A stretch of DNA of 21,115 nt, taken from JANOGU01 sp964499865 (GTDB lineage: Bacteria; Pseudomonadota; Alphaproteobacteria; Rhodobacterales; Rhodobacteraceae). This document shows, one piece after another, positions 7,802 through 17,760 of the stretch (position 1 is the first letter of the stretch; each line of letters begins with the position of its first letter). The stretch covers positions 1-21,115 of the forward strand of contig CAZCPY010000048.1 of NCBI GenBank assembly GCA_964499865.1, given 5' to 3'. A program made the position numbers and the translations under genes. The notes under the pieces are model-generated. The model searched no databases, had not been told where the DNA came from, and saw only the letters and a list, made by a program, of their open reading frames with translations.

Positions 7802-8161
7802 ATGAACGCTGTCATGGACCCCAATCTGGAAGACTTCTACCGCCGCATCGCCCGCGTCCAGTCGGCGCATTCGCGCGGCTACGGGTTCGAGGCCGATGGC
7901 ACCATCGGCCGGTCGCATTACGCCCGGCCGTCGCGCCGCGGCTTTCCGGTCATCAAGGCGCTGGTGGTGGTGGCGATCTGCGTGATCGGGCTCAAGGCCA
8001 CGATCCACTACTACATCGGCGCCGACCTCTACGAGGCGCGGGTGCAGACGCTGCTGGCGGGCGAGGGCTTTGACCGTCTGGGCGGCTACCTGATGGCCTC
8101 CGACCCCGCGACGCTGTGGCTGTCGGACAAGCTGACAGCCTGGGTCGGCCCGCGGTTCTGA
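7802..8161 (+). CDS. Conserved-looking small membrane-anchored protein, function unknown
   Basis: The product is 119 residues (or 115 from the in-frame ATG at 7814, MDPNLEDFYRRI). A charged N-terminal part of about 50 residues precedes a single membrane helix (about 51-68, IKALVVVAICVIGLKATI). A C-terminal part of about 50 residues, ending KLTAWVGPRF, follows. Codon ends are GC-rich as in neighbouring genes, supporting real coding. I cannot assign a family, though it resembles proteins I associate with Rhodobacteraceae. A small imperfect hairpin (about 7747-7770, TTCTGC paired with GCAGAA) lies in the leader. The gene ends at a strong bidirectional terminator shared with the DUF1127 gene. Confidence 0.7.
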   Translation: MNAVMDPNLEDFYRRIARVQSAHSRGYGFEADGTIGRSHYARPSRRGFPVIKALVVVAICVIGLKATIHYYIGADLYEARVQTLLAGEGFDRLGGYLMASDPATLWLSDKLTAWVGPRF

Positions 8162-8244
8162 ACCGCCGCCGCCGTCGCCGTGACCGGGCCGCACCCCCGC
8201 CGCACCCCCGGGGCGCGGCCCCCTTGCCGTCGCGGCACCAGACG

Positions 8245-8283
8245 AAAAGGCCGCGTCCCGGTGCGGGATCGCGGCCCTTGTTT
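8245..8283. terminator. Bidirectional rho-independent terminator
   Basis: The arms AAGGCCGCGTCCCG (8247-8260) and CGGGATCGCGGCCCTT (8264-8279) pair almost perfectly around a GTG loop, with one bulged T. TTGTTT follows on the + strand. GAAAA precedes it, which becomes TTTTC on the minus strand. It sits between the convergent genes ending at 8161 and 8328, so it can stop both. Confidence 0.8.
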
Positions 8284-8327
8284 CGTGCGTCGGTTCGGCA
8301 GGCGCCCCGGTCGGCGCCCCACCCGCG

Positions 8328-8543
8328 TCAGGCCTGCTGGCCCTGCGCAATCCGGTCGATGTCGCCGCGGCAAAGCCCGATGTCGTCAAGCTCGCGGTCG
8401 GAAAGCAGCTCCAGCGCCTTGCGGGTCATGCGCGCGTCGTTCCAGCCGGCGACGGCGGCAATCGCCCGGTCGAGGACCTGGACGAAGCGGTAGGTGGTGA
8501 TGGCGCCGAACGGCGCCCGGCGGGTCGTCTCTATGGCGGCCAT
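8328..8543 (-). CDS. DUF1127 small protein (YjiS-like)
   Basis: This 71-residue protein carries the DUF1127 signature in its C-terminal half: the segment RKALELLSDRELDDIGLCRG, followed by DID. Family members are small, arginine-containing proteins often induced by stress. In some alphaproteobacteria they are linked to RNA turnover or phosphate/carbon metabolism, but the role of this one is not known. GAAGGA (8552-8557 on the + strand) is a good ribosome-binding site 8 nt from the ATG. A possible promoter is listed separately. It ends at the bidirectional terminator. Confidence 0.88.
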   Translation of the reverse strand: MAAIETTRRAPFGAITTYRFVQVLDRAIAAVAGWNDARMTRKALELLSDRELDDIGLCRGDIDRIAQGQQA

Positions 8544-8845
8544 GATCTGTATCCTTCAGGGTTCGGTTTCGTTCACACACTGCACAATCGGTCAGCTTTC
8601 CTGTCCGATGGGAGGCATTTAGGCGTGCTGCAGGTGCGAAGCAAGCCGGGCCCGGGCATGGCCGCCTTGCATCCCGCGCATGACTGTCCGTCGCGAAAAT
8701 GACATGATTCCATGGGCGTGGTCCGTCGGTGTCGGGAACGGCGGGGCAAGCGTCGCCTTTCGCCGCCGCAGCATCGCGCGCCCTTCAGAAGGGTGCTGGA
8801 ATCCGTTCCCCTTTTGTGCGACCTTCCGGGAAAAGAGGCAGGCAC
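8544..8845. other. Divergent intergenic region between DUF1127 gene and ruvC
   Basis: This 302-nt stretch carries the leaders of both flanking genes. It holds a weak promoter candidate for the minus gene. Near ruvC it contains a short inverted repeat region (around 8784-8812, CAGAAGGG and CCCCTTTTG). I see no additional gene and no convincing LexA site. Confidence 0.6.
8617..8645 (-). promoter_or_regulatory. Possible promoter of the DUF1127 gene
   Basis: On the minus strand, CTTGCT (8640-8645) and CTAAAT (8617-8622) are spaced 17 bp apart and lie about 75 nt upstream of the start. The match to sigma-70 is weak and the CTTG core could also suit a heat-shock sigma factor. This is inference from spacing only. 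Confidence 0.25.
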
Positions 8846-9355
8846 ATGCGCGTGATCGGCATCGACCCGGGGCTTCGCAACCTCGGCTGGGGGGTGATCG
8901 ACGTGGCGGGCGCGCGCATCGCGCATGTCGAAAACGGCATCTGCCATACGCCCAGCAGCGAGGCGGACCTGTCGCTGCGCCTGCTGTCGCTGCACGGCCA
9001 GCTTTCGGCGGTCGTCGCGCGCCTGAAGCCGACCGCCGCCGCGGTGGAGCTGACCTTCGTCAACAAGGACGCGGTGGCGACGCTGAAGCTGGGCCAGGCC
9101 CGCGGCGTGGCGCTTCTGGTGCCCGCACAGGCGGGGCTGGCGGTGGGGGAATACGCGCCGAACGCGGTCAAGAAGGCGGTCGTGGGCGTGGGCCATGCGG
9201 CCAAGGCGCAGATCGACCACATGGTGCGGTTCTACCTGCCCGGCGTGCACATCGCCGGCGCCGACGCGGCGGATGCGCTGGCCGTGGCGATCTGCCATGC
9301 GCACCACCTGCAATCCGCAGGCCGCCTGCAGGCGGCCTTGAGGGCCGCGGGATGA
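8846..9355 (+). CDS. ruvC: Crossover junction endodeoxyribonuclease RuvC
   Basis: RuvC is the Holliday-junction resolvase that works with RuvAB. The 169-residue product begins MRVIGIDPGLRNLGWG and has the four acidic residues of the RNase H-like active site: D7, E69 (AVELTFVNKD), D140 and D143 (ADAADALAVAICHAHH). Length is normal. ATG 8846 was chosen because D7 falls at the family position and GAGGCAGG precedes it. The 39 codons upstream in the same frame do not resemble RuvC. The stop overlaps the ruvA start as ATGA. Confidence 0.95.
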   Translation: MRVIGIDPGLRNLGWGVIDVAGARIAHVENGICHTPSSEADLSLRLLSLHGQLSAVVARLKPTAAAVELTFVNKDAVATLKLGQARGVALLVPAQAGLAVGEYAPNAVKKAVVGVGHAAKAQIDHMVRFYLPGVHIAGADAADALAVAICHAHHLQSAGRLQAALRAAG

Positions 9356-10026
9356 TCGGCCGCGTGGCGGGGGTGATCGTCCACCGGGGCGAGGGTCACG
9401 TGGTGATCGACGCCCGCGGCGTGGGCTACCTGATCCACGTCAGCGACCGCACCCTGGCGGCCCTGCCGGGCACGGGCGAGGTGGCCGCCTTGTGGACCGA
9501 CCTTCTGGTGCGCGAGGACCTGTTGCAGCTGTTCGGCTTTCCCACGCTGATCGAAAAGGAGTGGCACCGCCTGCTGATGACGGTACAGGGGGTGGGGGCC
9601 AAGGCGTCGATGGCGATCCTGTCGTCGCTGGGGGCGGACGGCGTCGGCCGTGCGGTCACGCTGGGGGACGCCCGCGCGATCCAGGCCGCACCCGGCGTGG
9701 GGCCCAAGCTTGCGGCCCGCGTGGTGCTTGAACTGAAGGCCAAGGCGCCCGGCCTGATGGCGGCGGGCGCGGGGCTGGCGGCCCCCGCGCAGGCGGGCGA
9801 GGTGCTGGAGGTCGAGGCCCCCCGCCGCAGCGTTGCCCCCCGCACCGACCCCGCCGCCGGGGCCCGCGCCTCTGCCGCGGCGGATGCGCTCTCGGCATTG
9901 CTGAACCTGGGCTACGGCCAGTCGGATGCCGCCGAGGCCGTCGCCCGTGCCGCGGGAGAGGCGCCCGAGGCCGCGACGCCCGACCTGATCCGCGCCGCGC
10001 TCCGGCGCCTGGCGCCGCGGGGATGA
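9352..10026 (+). CDS. ruvA: Holliday junction branch migration protein RuvA
   Basis: RuvA tetramers bind the four-way junction and load the RuvB motor. The 224-residue product starts MIGRVAGVIVHRGEGHVVID (OB-fold domain I, about 1-62). Two helix-hairpin-helix motifs follow, VQGVGAKASMAIL (78-90) and APGVGPKLAARVVLELK (113-129). A Pro/Ala-rich linker (about 133-172) leads to the RuvB-binding domain III with LSALLNLGYGQSDAAEAVARA. The start overlaps the ruvC stop by four bases, indicating coupling. Confidence 0.95.
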   Translation: MIGRVAGVIVHRGEGHVVIDARGVGYLIHVSDRTLAALPGTGEVAALWTDLLVREDLLQLFGFPTLIEKEWHRLLMTVQGVGAKASMAILSSLGADGVGRAVTLGDARAIQAAPGVGPKLAARVVLELKAKAPGLMAAGAGLAAPAQAGEVLEVEAPRRSVAPRTDPAAGARASAAADALSALLNLGYGQSDAAEAVARAAGEAPEAATPDLIRAALRRLAPRG

Positions 10027-10055
10027 CGATGGCCGCCGACCGCATTCCGGCCGGG

Positions 10056-10101
10056 GCGCCCCCCCTCCCCATCCCTCCCCCACGAGGGGGGAGGGAGGCG
10101 C
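10056..10101 (+). repeat. 46-bp GC-rich repeat element, copy C
   Basis: It differs from copy A (206-251) at four of 46 positions. It fills much of the 109-nt gap between ruvA and ruvB, in the same orientation as transcription. Confidence 0.82.
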
Positions 10102-10135
10102 CCCGCGTCCCGCGCATGGCCTGCGGGAACCGCCG

Positions 10136-11158
10136 ATGAGCGACCCCCTGCTGCGCCCCGCCCCGCTGCCCGAGGACGCCGACCGTGCGCTGCGGCCGCA
10201 GGCGCTGGCCGACTTCGTGGGCCAGCAGGAGGCGCGGGCGAACCTCGCGGTGTTCATCGAAAGTGCCCGGATGCGGGGCGAGGCGATGGACCATGCGCTG
10301 TTCCACGGGCCGCCGGGCCTGGGCAAGACGACGCTGGCGCAGATCATGGCGCGGGAACTGGGGGTGGGCTTCCGCCAGACCTCGGGCCCGGTGCTGGCCC
10401 GGCCCGGCGACCTGGCCGCGATCCTGACCAACCTCGAACCCCGCGACGTGCTGTTCATCGACGAGATCCACCGCCTGTCGCCGGTGGTGGAGGAGGTGCT
10501 GTACCCGGCGATGGAGGACTTCGCGCTCGACCTCGTGATCGGCGAGGGGCCCGCGGCGCGCACCGTCCGCATCGACCTGCAACCCTTCACGCTGGTCGGC
10601 GCCACGACGCGGCTGGGGCTGCTGACGACGCCGCTGCGCGACCGGTTCGGCATTCCCACGCGGCTGAACTTCTACACCGAGGACGAGCTGGACCTGATCG
10701 TCACCCGCGGCGCCCGCCTGATGGGGGTCGAGGCGGAAGCCGCGGGCACGCGCGAGATCGCGCGGCGTGCGCGCGGCACGCCGCGGATTGCCGGGCGGCT
10801 GCTGCGCCGGGTGGTCGATTTCGCGGTGGTCGAGGGCGGCGGGCGGCTGACGCGCGCGCTGGCCGACCGGGCGCTGACGCGGATGGGGGTCGACGTGGTG
10901 GGGCTGGATTCGGGCGACCGGCGGTATCTGACGCTGCTGGCCGAGCATTATGGCGGCGGCCCCGTGGGCATCGAGACCATCGCCGCGGCGCTGTCGGAAA
11001 GCCGCGACGCGATCGAGGACGTGATCGAGCCCTATCTGCTCCAGCAGGGCCTTCTGCTGCGCACCCCGCGCGGCCGGATGCTGGGGGCGCGTGCCTGGCG
11101 CCACCTGGGGCTGGAGGCGCCGAAGGCCCCCGGTCAGGCCGACCTGTTCGAGGGGTAG
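10136..11158 (+). CDS. ruvB: Holliday junction branch migration helicase RuvB
   Basis: RuvB is the AAA+ ATPase that drives branch migration with RuvA. The 340-residue product has Walker A GPPGLGKTT (58-66), Walker B FIDEIHRL (107-114), sensor 1 GATTR (155-159) and the arginine-finger segment LRDRFG with R170. The winged-helix C-terminal part includes GGGPVGIETIAAAL and EPYLLQQGLLLRTPRGR, both typical of RuvB. ATG 10136 gives MSDPLLRP followed by the family-typical RPQALADFVGQQ. It is separated from ruvA by a repeat-bearing gap. Its end is 1 nt from the end of the convergent cysteine-rich gene. Confidence 0.96.
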   Translation: MSDPLLRPAPLPEDADRALRPQALADFVGQQEARANLAVFIESARMRGEAMDHALFHGPPGLGKTTLAQIMARELGVGFRQTSGPVLARPGDLAAILTNLEPRDVLFIDEIHRLSPVVEEVLYPAMEDFALDLVIGEGPAARTVRIDLQPFTLVGATTRLGLLTTPLRDRFGIPTRLNFYTEDELDLIVTRGARLMGVEAEAAGTREIARRARGTPRIAGRLLRRVVDFAVVEGGGRLTRALADRALTRMGVDVVGLDSGDRRYLTLLAEHYGGGPVGIETIAAALSESRDAIEDVIEPYLLQQGLLLRTPRGRMLGARAWRHLGLEAPKAPGQADLFEG

Positions 11159-11159
11159 C

Positions 11160-11528
11160 TCAGAACCCCTGCGACCGCAGCCAGCCGCAGGCGTTGGGAT
11201 CGCCCTGCAGGGAACAGGCGGTATTGGCCTGCAGGAGGCTGACGTAATAGGCGCAGATCTGCGGATCGCCGCCGTTGCAGTTCCGGCCATAGGCATAGAC
11301 CTGGCAGGCCACGGCAAAGCCCGACACCTCGCAGGCGCGCTGGTGGTAGGGCAGGCAGTAGTAGGGGTTGGCGGTGGTCTGGCAGGTCGCCTCTAGCATG
11401 TTGGCGGCGACGCTGGCGCAGGGGTAGGGGATGCCGTTCTCGTCCCGCCCGCAGGGGGCGCCGGGGTCGTAGCCCTGCGCAAGGGCGGGCTGGGCGAACA
11501 GGGCGAGGGCAATCATCAGGGCGCGCAT
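11160..11528 (-). CDS. Exported cysteine-rich protein, function unknown
   Basis: The 122-residue product has a clear signal peptide, MRALMIALALFAQPALA, with likely cleavage before QG. The mature part of about 105 residues contains ten cysteines spread along its length, an even number that suits disulfide bonding in the periplasm. It also contains many Tyr, Asn and Gln. The ATG at 11528 is preferred to a TTG 10 codons upstream because it puts the signal peptide at the very N-terminus. I do not recognise a named family. It lies downstream of the helicase gene on the same strand, with a strong hairpin between them. No good Shine-Dalgarno sequence is visible. Confidence 0.75.
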   Translation of the reverse strand: MRALMIALALFAQPALAQGYDPGAPCGRDENGIPYPCASVAANMLEATCQTTANPYYCLPYHQRACEVSGFAVACQVYAYGRNCNGGDPQICAYYVSLLQANTACSLQGDPNACGWLRSQGF

Positions 11529-11544
11529 GGCCGAGGCTTTCGCA

Positions 11545-11573
11545 GGGACAGGAGCCAAGGCTGCGCCTGTCCC
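11545..11573 (-). promoter_or_regulatory. Strong stem-loop in the leader of the cysteine-rich gene
   Basis: GGGACAGG (11545-11552) pairs perfectly with CCTGTCCC (11566-11573). Inside, AGCC and GGCT form a second stem around AA. It lies after the helicase stop and 16 nt before the ATG at 11528. It has no T-run, so it may be a processing or attenuation structure, not a classic terminator. Confidence 0.5.
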
Positions 11574-11600
11574 GGCGGTTTGTCGAGAGGGCGTTGCCCT

Positions 11601-12974
11601 TCAGCCCCGCCCGGACCGGTGCGGCCGGCGCGGTGCGTTGCCGCCGCCGCCACCGCGCGCAGGCTGGCCGCCCTGCGGCTTGGCGCCCTGCGGGCGCGGG
11701 GCCTGACCCGGCTGGCCCTGCGGTTTTGCCCCCTGCGGCCTTTGCCCTTGCGACCTTGCACCCTGCGGTTTCGGCCCGCGCCCGCCCTGCGGCCGCTGTC
11801 CCTGCCGCCCGCCGGGCTTGCCTGCCGCCGCCACGACGTCGGCCGCCCAGGGCGCGCCGCCAAGCACGGGAATCGGCTTTTTCAGCAGCTTCTCGATGGC
11901 CTGAAGTTCCCCCATCTCGGCCGGCGCGCAGAAGCTGACCGAGGTCCCCGTCATCCCCGCCCGGGCCGTGCGGCCGATGCGGTGGACGTAGTTTTCCGGC
12001 ACGTTCGGCAGGTCGTAGTTGTAGACGTGCCGCACCGTCGGGATGTCGATGCCCCTTGCCGCCACGTCGGTCGCCACCAGCACGTCCAGCGCGCCCTCGC
12101 GGAACGCGCCCAACGTGCGGTCGCGGTGGTTCTGGCTCTTGTTGCCGTGGATCGCGCCGACCTTGAAACCCCAGCTTTCCAGAAGCTTGGACAGCTTTTC
12201 CGAGCCGTGCTTGGTGCGCCCGAAGACCAGCGCCTGCTCGCCGGGGTGCTTCAGCAGGTAGGTCTCCAGCAGCTTGGCCTTGTCGCCCATGGGGATGAAG
12301 TGCACGCCCTGGTCGATCTTCTCGACCGGCTTGCCCGGGGGCGCGACCTGCACGCGGACGGGATCGCGCAGGTAGGTGTCCGCAATCTCCTCGATGTCGC
12401 GCGGCATGGTGGCCGAGAACATCAGCGTCTGGCGCTTGAGCGGGATGTGCCTGGCGATCCGCCGCAGCGCATGGATGAAGCCCATGTCGAGCATGTGGTC
12501 GGCCTCGTCCAGCACGAGGTAGCCGGTCAGGTTCAGGTTCACGTCGCCGCGGTCGATCAGGTCCTGCAACCGGCCCGGGGTGGCCACCAGCACATCGGCG
12601 CCGCGGGCGAGCGAGGCCGCCTGCTTGTTGATCGAGGCGCCGCCGACGGTCAGCACGACCTTGACCGCGGTGCCCTTGGTGAAGCGTTCGAGGTTCTCGC
12701 GGATCTGGTTGGCAAGTTCGCGGGTGGGCACGAGGATCAGCGCCCGCACATGCCGCGGCTGCGGCGGGTGGCCGAGGTCGAGGATGCGGTGCAGCAGCGG
12801 CAGCCCGAAGGCCGCGGTCTTGCCGGTGCCGGTCTGCGCCAGCCCCATCAGGTCGCGGCCGGCCATGATGTGCGGGATGGACTGCGCCTGGATCGGCGTG
12901 GGGGTGGTAAGGCCCGCGGCGGGCAGGGCCTTGAGGAGCGAGGGCGAGAGGCCGAGGTCGGCGAAGGAGGTCAT
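11601..12974 (-). CDS. DEAD-box ATP-dependent RNA helicase
   Basis: The 457-residue product is a superfamily 2 RNA helicase of the RhlE-like group that remodels RNA or ribosome precursors. Motifs in order are the Q-motif region (TPTPIQAQSIP, about 24-34), motif I AQTGTGKT (46-53), PTRELA (83-88), TPGR (132-135), DEAD (156-159), SAT (187-189), ATDVAARGID (301-310) and HRIGRTAR (331-338). From about residue 387 the tail is low complexity, rich in Gly, Pro, Gln, Arg and Lys. It has six PQG-containing repeats and ends in a Gly run and basic residues, probably an RNA-binding extension. ATG 12974 gives the typical MTSFADLGLS start, with AAGGGAT upstream. Confidence 0.93.
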   Translation of the reverse strand: MTSFADLGLSPSLLKALPAAGLTTPTPIQAQSIPHIMAGRDLMGLAQTGTGKTAAFGLPLLHRILDLGHPPQPRHVRALILVPTRELANQIRENLERFTKGTAVKVVLTVGGASINKQAASLARGADVLVATPGRLQDLIDRGDVNLNLTGYLVLDEADHMLDMGFIHALRRIARHIPLKRQTLMFSATMPRDIEEIADTYLRDPVRVQVAPPGKPVEKIDQGVHFIPMGDKAKLLETYLLKHPGEQALVFGRTKHGSEKLSKLLESWGFKVGAIHGNKSQNHRDRTLGAFREGALDVLVATDVAARGIDIPTVRHVYNYDLPNVPENYVHRIGRTARAGMTGTSVSFCAPAEMGELQAIEKLLKKPIPVLGGAPWAADVVAAAGKPGGRQGQRPQGGRGPKPQGARSQGQRPQGAKPQGQPGQAPRPQGAKPQGGQPARGGGGGNAPRRPHRSGRG

Positions 12975-13114
12975 GGGGATATCCCTTGAGGAAAGCGCCC
13001 GGCGCTCGGCCCCGCCTCGTGGCGGAACCCGAACCGGCCGCGGAACCCTCGCGTGATGACGGGAACCCACGCCCTGACCCCTTGGTGCCTCACGCGGCAC
13101 GGGGTTTCGGGCAT

Positions 13115-13157
13115 GGGGCGGAAATGGGCGGGAATGGGGGGGAAGTCAATGGGGGGG
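13115..13157 (+). other. G-tract cluster (possible G-quadruplex)
   Basis: Runs of G lie at 13115-13118 (4), 13126-13128 (3), 13136-13142 (7) and 13151-13157 (7). They sit in the 223-nt divergent region between the helicase gene and the RAYT gene. Four close G-runs can form a quadruplex, but this is only a sequence-pattern inference. Confidence 0.4.
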
Positions 13158-13197
13158 CGGTAGGGTGTTGTTAACCTTGAGGCGCAAGGATGGGAGC

Positions 13198-13656
13198 ATG
13201 CCGAACTACATCCGCCCCAGGGTCCCCGGTGCTACCGTGTTCTTCACGGTGGCGCTTGCCGAGCGCGGGAGCGACCTTCTGGTGCGCGAAGTCGCAAGGC
13301 TGCGCGAGGTGGTGGCCATGACGCGCGCCGAGCGGCCGTTCGGGATCGCGGCCTGGGTGGTGCTGCCGGATCACCTGCACGCGGTCTGGGTGCTGCCGGA
13401 GGGGGACCGGGATTTCTCGACGCGGTGGAGGTTGATCAAGTCGCGGTTCTCGATGGGTCTGCCGGCCGGGTTCCTGCGCCGGAGCCATTTGGTTCGGCAA
13501 GAGCGTGGGGTCTGGCAACGGCGGTTCTGGGAACATCACGTTCGGGACGAGGCGGGGTTTGCGGCCTGTGTCGCATATTGCCATTCGAACCCGGTGAAGC
13601 ACGGGCTGGTGGAGCGGGCGGAGGACTGGCCCTATTCTACGGTGCGCCGCGCGTAG
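13198..13656 (+). CDS. REP-associated tyrosine transposase (RAYT, IS200-like Y1 family)
   Basis: The 152-residue product belongs to the Y1 transposase superfamily that handles single-stranded hairpin DNA. It has the metal-binding HUH motif in VLPDHLHAVW. The RAYT-type C-terminal block ERGVWQRRFWEHHVRDE leads to YCHSNPVKHGLVERAEDWPYS, where the tyrosine before CHSNPVK is the likely nucleophile. The N-terminus NYIRPRVPGATVFFTVAL is typical. The length is that of a complete RAYT. ATG 13198 has AAGGA upstream at good spacing. Such genes are usually single copy and are flanked by the REP repeats they act on. Here the stop codon lies inside such a repeat. Confidence 0.9.
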   Translation: MPNYIRPRVPGATVFFTVALAERGSDLLVREVARLREVVAMTRAERPFGIAAWVVLPDHLHAVWVLPEGDRDFSTRWRLIKSRFSMGLPAGFLRRSHLVRQERGVWQRRFWEHHVRDEAGFAACVAYCHSNPVKHGLVERAEDWPYSTVRRA

Positions 13657-13722
13657 GGTGCGTGCTTGCACGCACCGTTGCGGAGCGGTTGGGAGTGGTG
13701 CGTGCGAGCACGCACCCTACGC
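13651..13722. repeat. REP/BIME-like pair of hairpins associated with the RAYT
   Basis: Two 26-bp arms (13651-13676 and 13697-13722) are inverted copies differing at one base, separated by 20 bp. Each arm also contains its own perfect hairpin: GGTGCGTGC paired with GCACGCACC around TT in the first and GA in the second. Each carries an outer GCGTAGG/CCTACGC. A head-to-head REP pair beside a RAYT is the expected substrate arrangement. The RAYT TAG (13654-13656) is part of the first arm. Confidence 0.9.
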
Positions 13723-14199
13723 AGCTTTGCTGTTCGTTACTGCCTGCAGCCACGCTGACCGGCGTAGTGGCGAACCAGAGACTTTTCAGCCGAAGCCATC
13801 CTTGTAGGATTTGCCGCAACCAAGGGATTCTGGAGTTGTTTCCATCTGGTGCGCAGTTGGGTGCAATTCATGCGCGGAATTTCTTCCGCCTGGGTCATGA
13901 TGTTTTCAGAGATTACCATTTTCGTCAGCATGTTGAGAGATATTGAAGCAACGGCGCATCAGGGGAGCGATGCGAGAAGTGCAAATGCGACCAGAGCTTG
14001 CTTGCGATACGCTTTATTCACTCTCGGTTGAGCAGGTCGCACACAGAATCTCTCTGCCGCACATTACCAACGGAATTTTTTTCAACCGGTTCGTTTTCGC
14101 AGTTAGCCGCGGCCTTTTTTCCATCTCAATGAAGGCGATATCCACGACCGTCGCGGCAAGCCCCAATGGTCCATACTTGACACCAAACGAGTTCCCCCC
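13723..14199. other. Less GC-rich stretch without a confident gene
   Basis: Between the REP pair and the end of carB lie 477 nt of visibly lower GC (about 50% by eye) than the rest of the window, consistent with foreign or decayed DNA. Several short frames are open on both strands and none matches a family I know. On the minus strand, the carB frame continues open for about 60 codons after the carB TGA, to a TAA at 14014-14016. That TAA overlaps the GTG of the broken frame listed separately. Confidence 0.5.
13737..14021 (-). pseudogene. Possible broken small exported protein (in-frame TGA at codon 21)
   Basis: From GTG 14021 the frame reads MNKAYRKQALVAFALLASLP, which looks like a signal peptide. 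It then hits TGA (13959-13961), and resumes with CAVASISLNMLTKM and stays open to TAA at 13737-13739. In total it has about 94 codons around the one stop. A TGG-to-TGA change in a secreted-protein gene would explain this. There is no family match and the ribosome-binding site is weak, so chance is quite possible. Confidence 0.2.
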
Positions 14200-17580
<3,381 letters not shown>

Positions 17581-17613
17581 GCGGTTGGCCCCCTGCGGCG
17601 CAAATCGTCCGGG

Positions 17614-17641
17614 CTTATAGAGACGGGCTTGGGGGGCGCAA
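17614..17641 (-). promoter_or_regulatory. Possible carB promoter
   Basis: On the minus strand TTGCGC (17636-17641) and TATAAG (17614-17619) are 16 bp apart, with the -10 box about 34 nt before ATG 17580. The -10 is good for such GC-rich DNA; the -35 keeps only TTG. The long C/G tract lies 50 to 85 bp further upstream. Confidence 0.4.
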
Positions 17642-17690
17642 GGGGCCGGAGCCCGCCCCCGGCCGCGGCGCCCGCCGCCGCCCCCCGCCG

Positions 17691-17725
17691 CCCCCCCCCC
17701 GCCCCCCCCCCCCCCCCCCCCCCCC
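17691..17725. repeat. Homopolymer tract C10-G-C24
   Basis: Ten Cs (17691-17700), one G, then 24 Cs (17702-17725), preceded by further C/CG-rich sequence from about 17650. It lies between the divergent starts of carB (17580) and the CPBP gene (17761). Tracts this long slip during replication and are also hard to sequence. Confidence 0.9.
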
Positions 17726-17760
17726 TGGCGCGGCGGCGGCCACCGCCTATCTGTCGGCAC

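Noticed and set aside
5600..8389. A 929-codon minus-strand open frame across priA, prmA and the small membrane protein gene
   Set aside because: It is a shadow frame opposite well-supported genes, with no family resemblance and biased Arg/Pro/Ala content.
8561..8574. GTTC-N6-GTTC resembling an alphaproteobacterial LexA box near ruvC
   Set aside because: The known site has seven bases between half-sites. Here there are six, and it sits by the DUF1127 start, not the ruvC start.
13959..13961. In-frame TGA before a Cys codon as a selenocysteine site
   Set aside because: There is no visible SECIS-like hairpin, no known selenoprotein family and no supporting genes. A nonsense mutation or chance is simpler.
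14177..14182. Perfect TTGACA as a + strand promoter -35
   Set aside because: There is no -10-like sequence at 16-18 bp and it points into the antisense of carB with no gene ahead.
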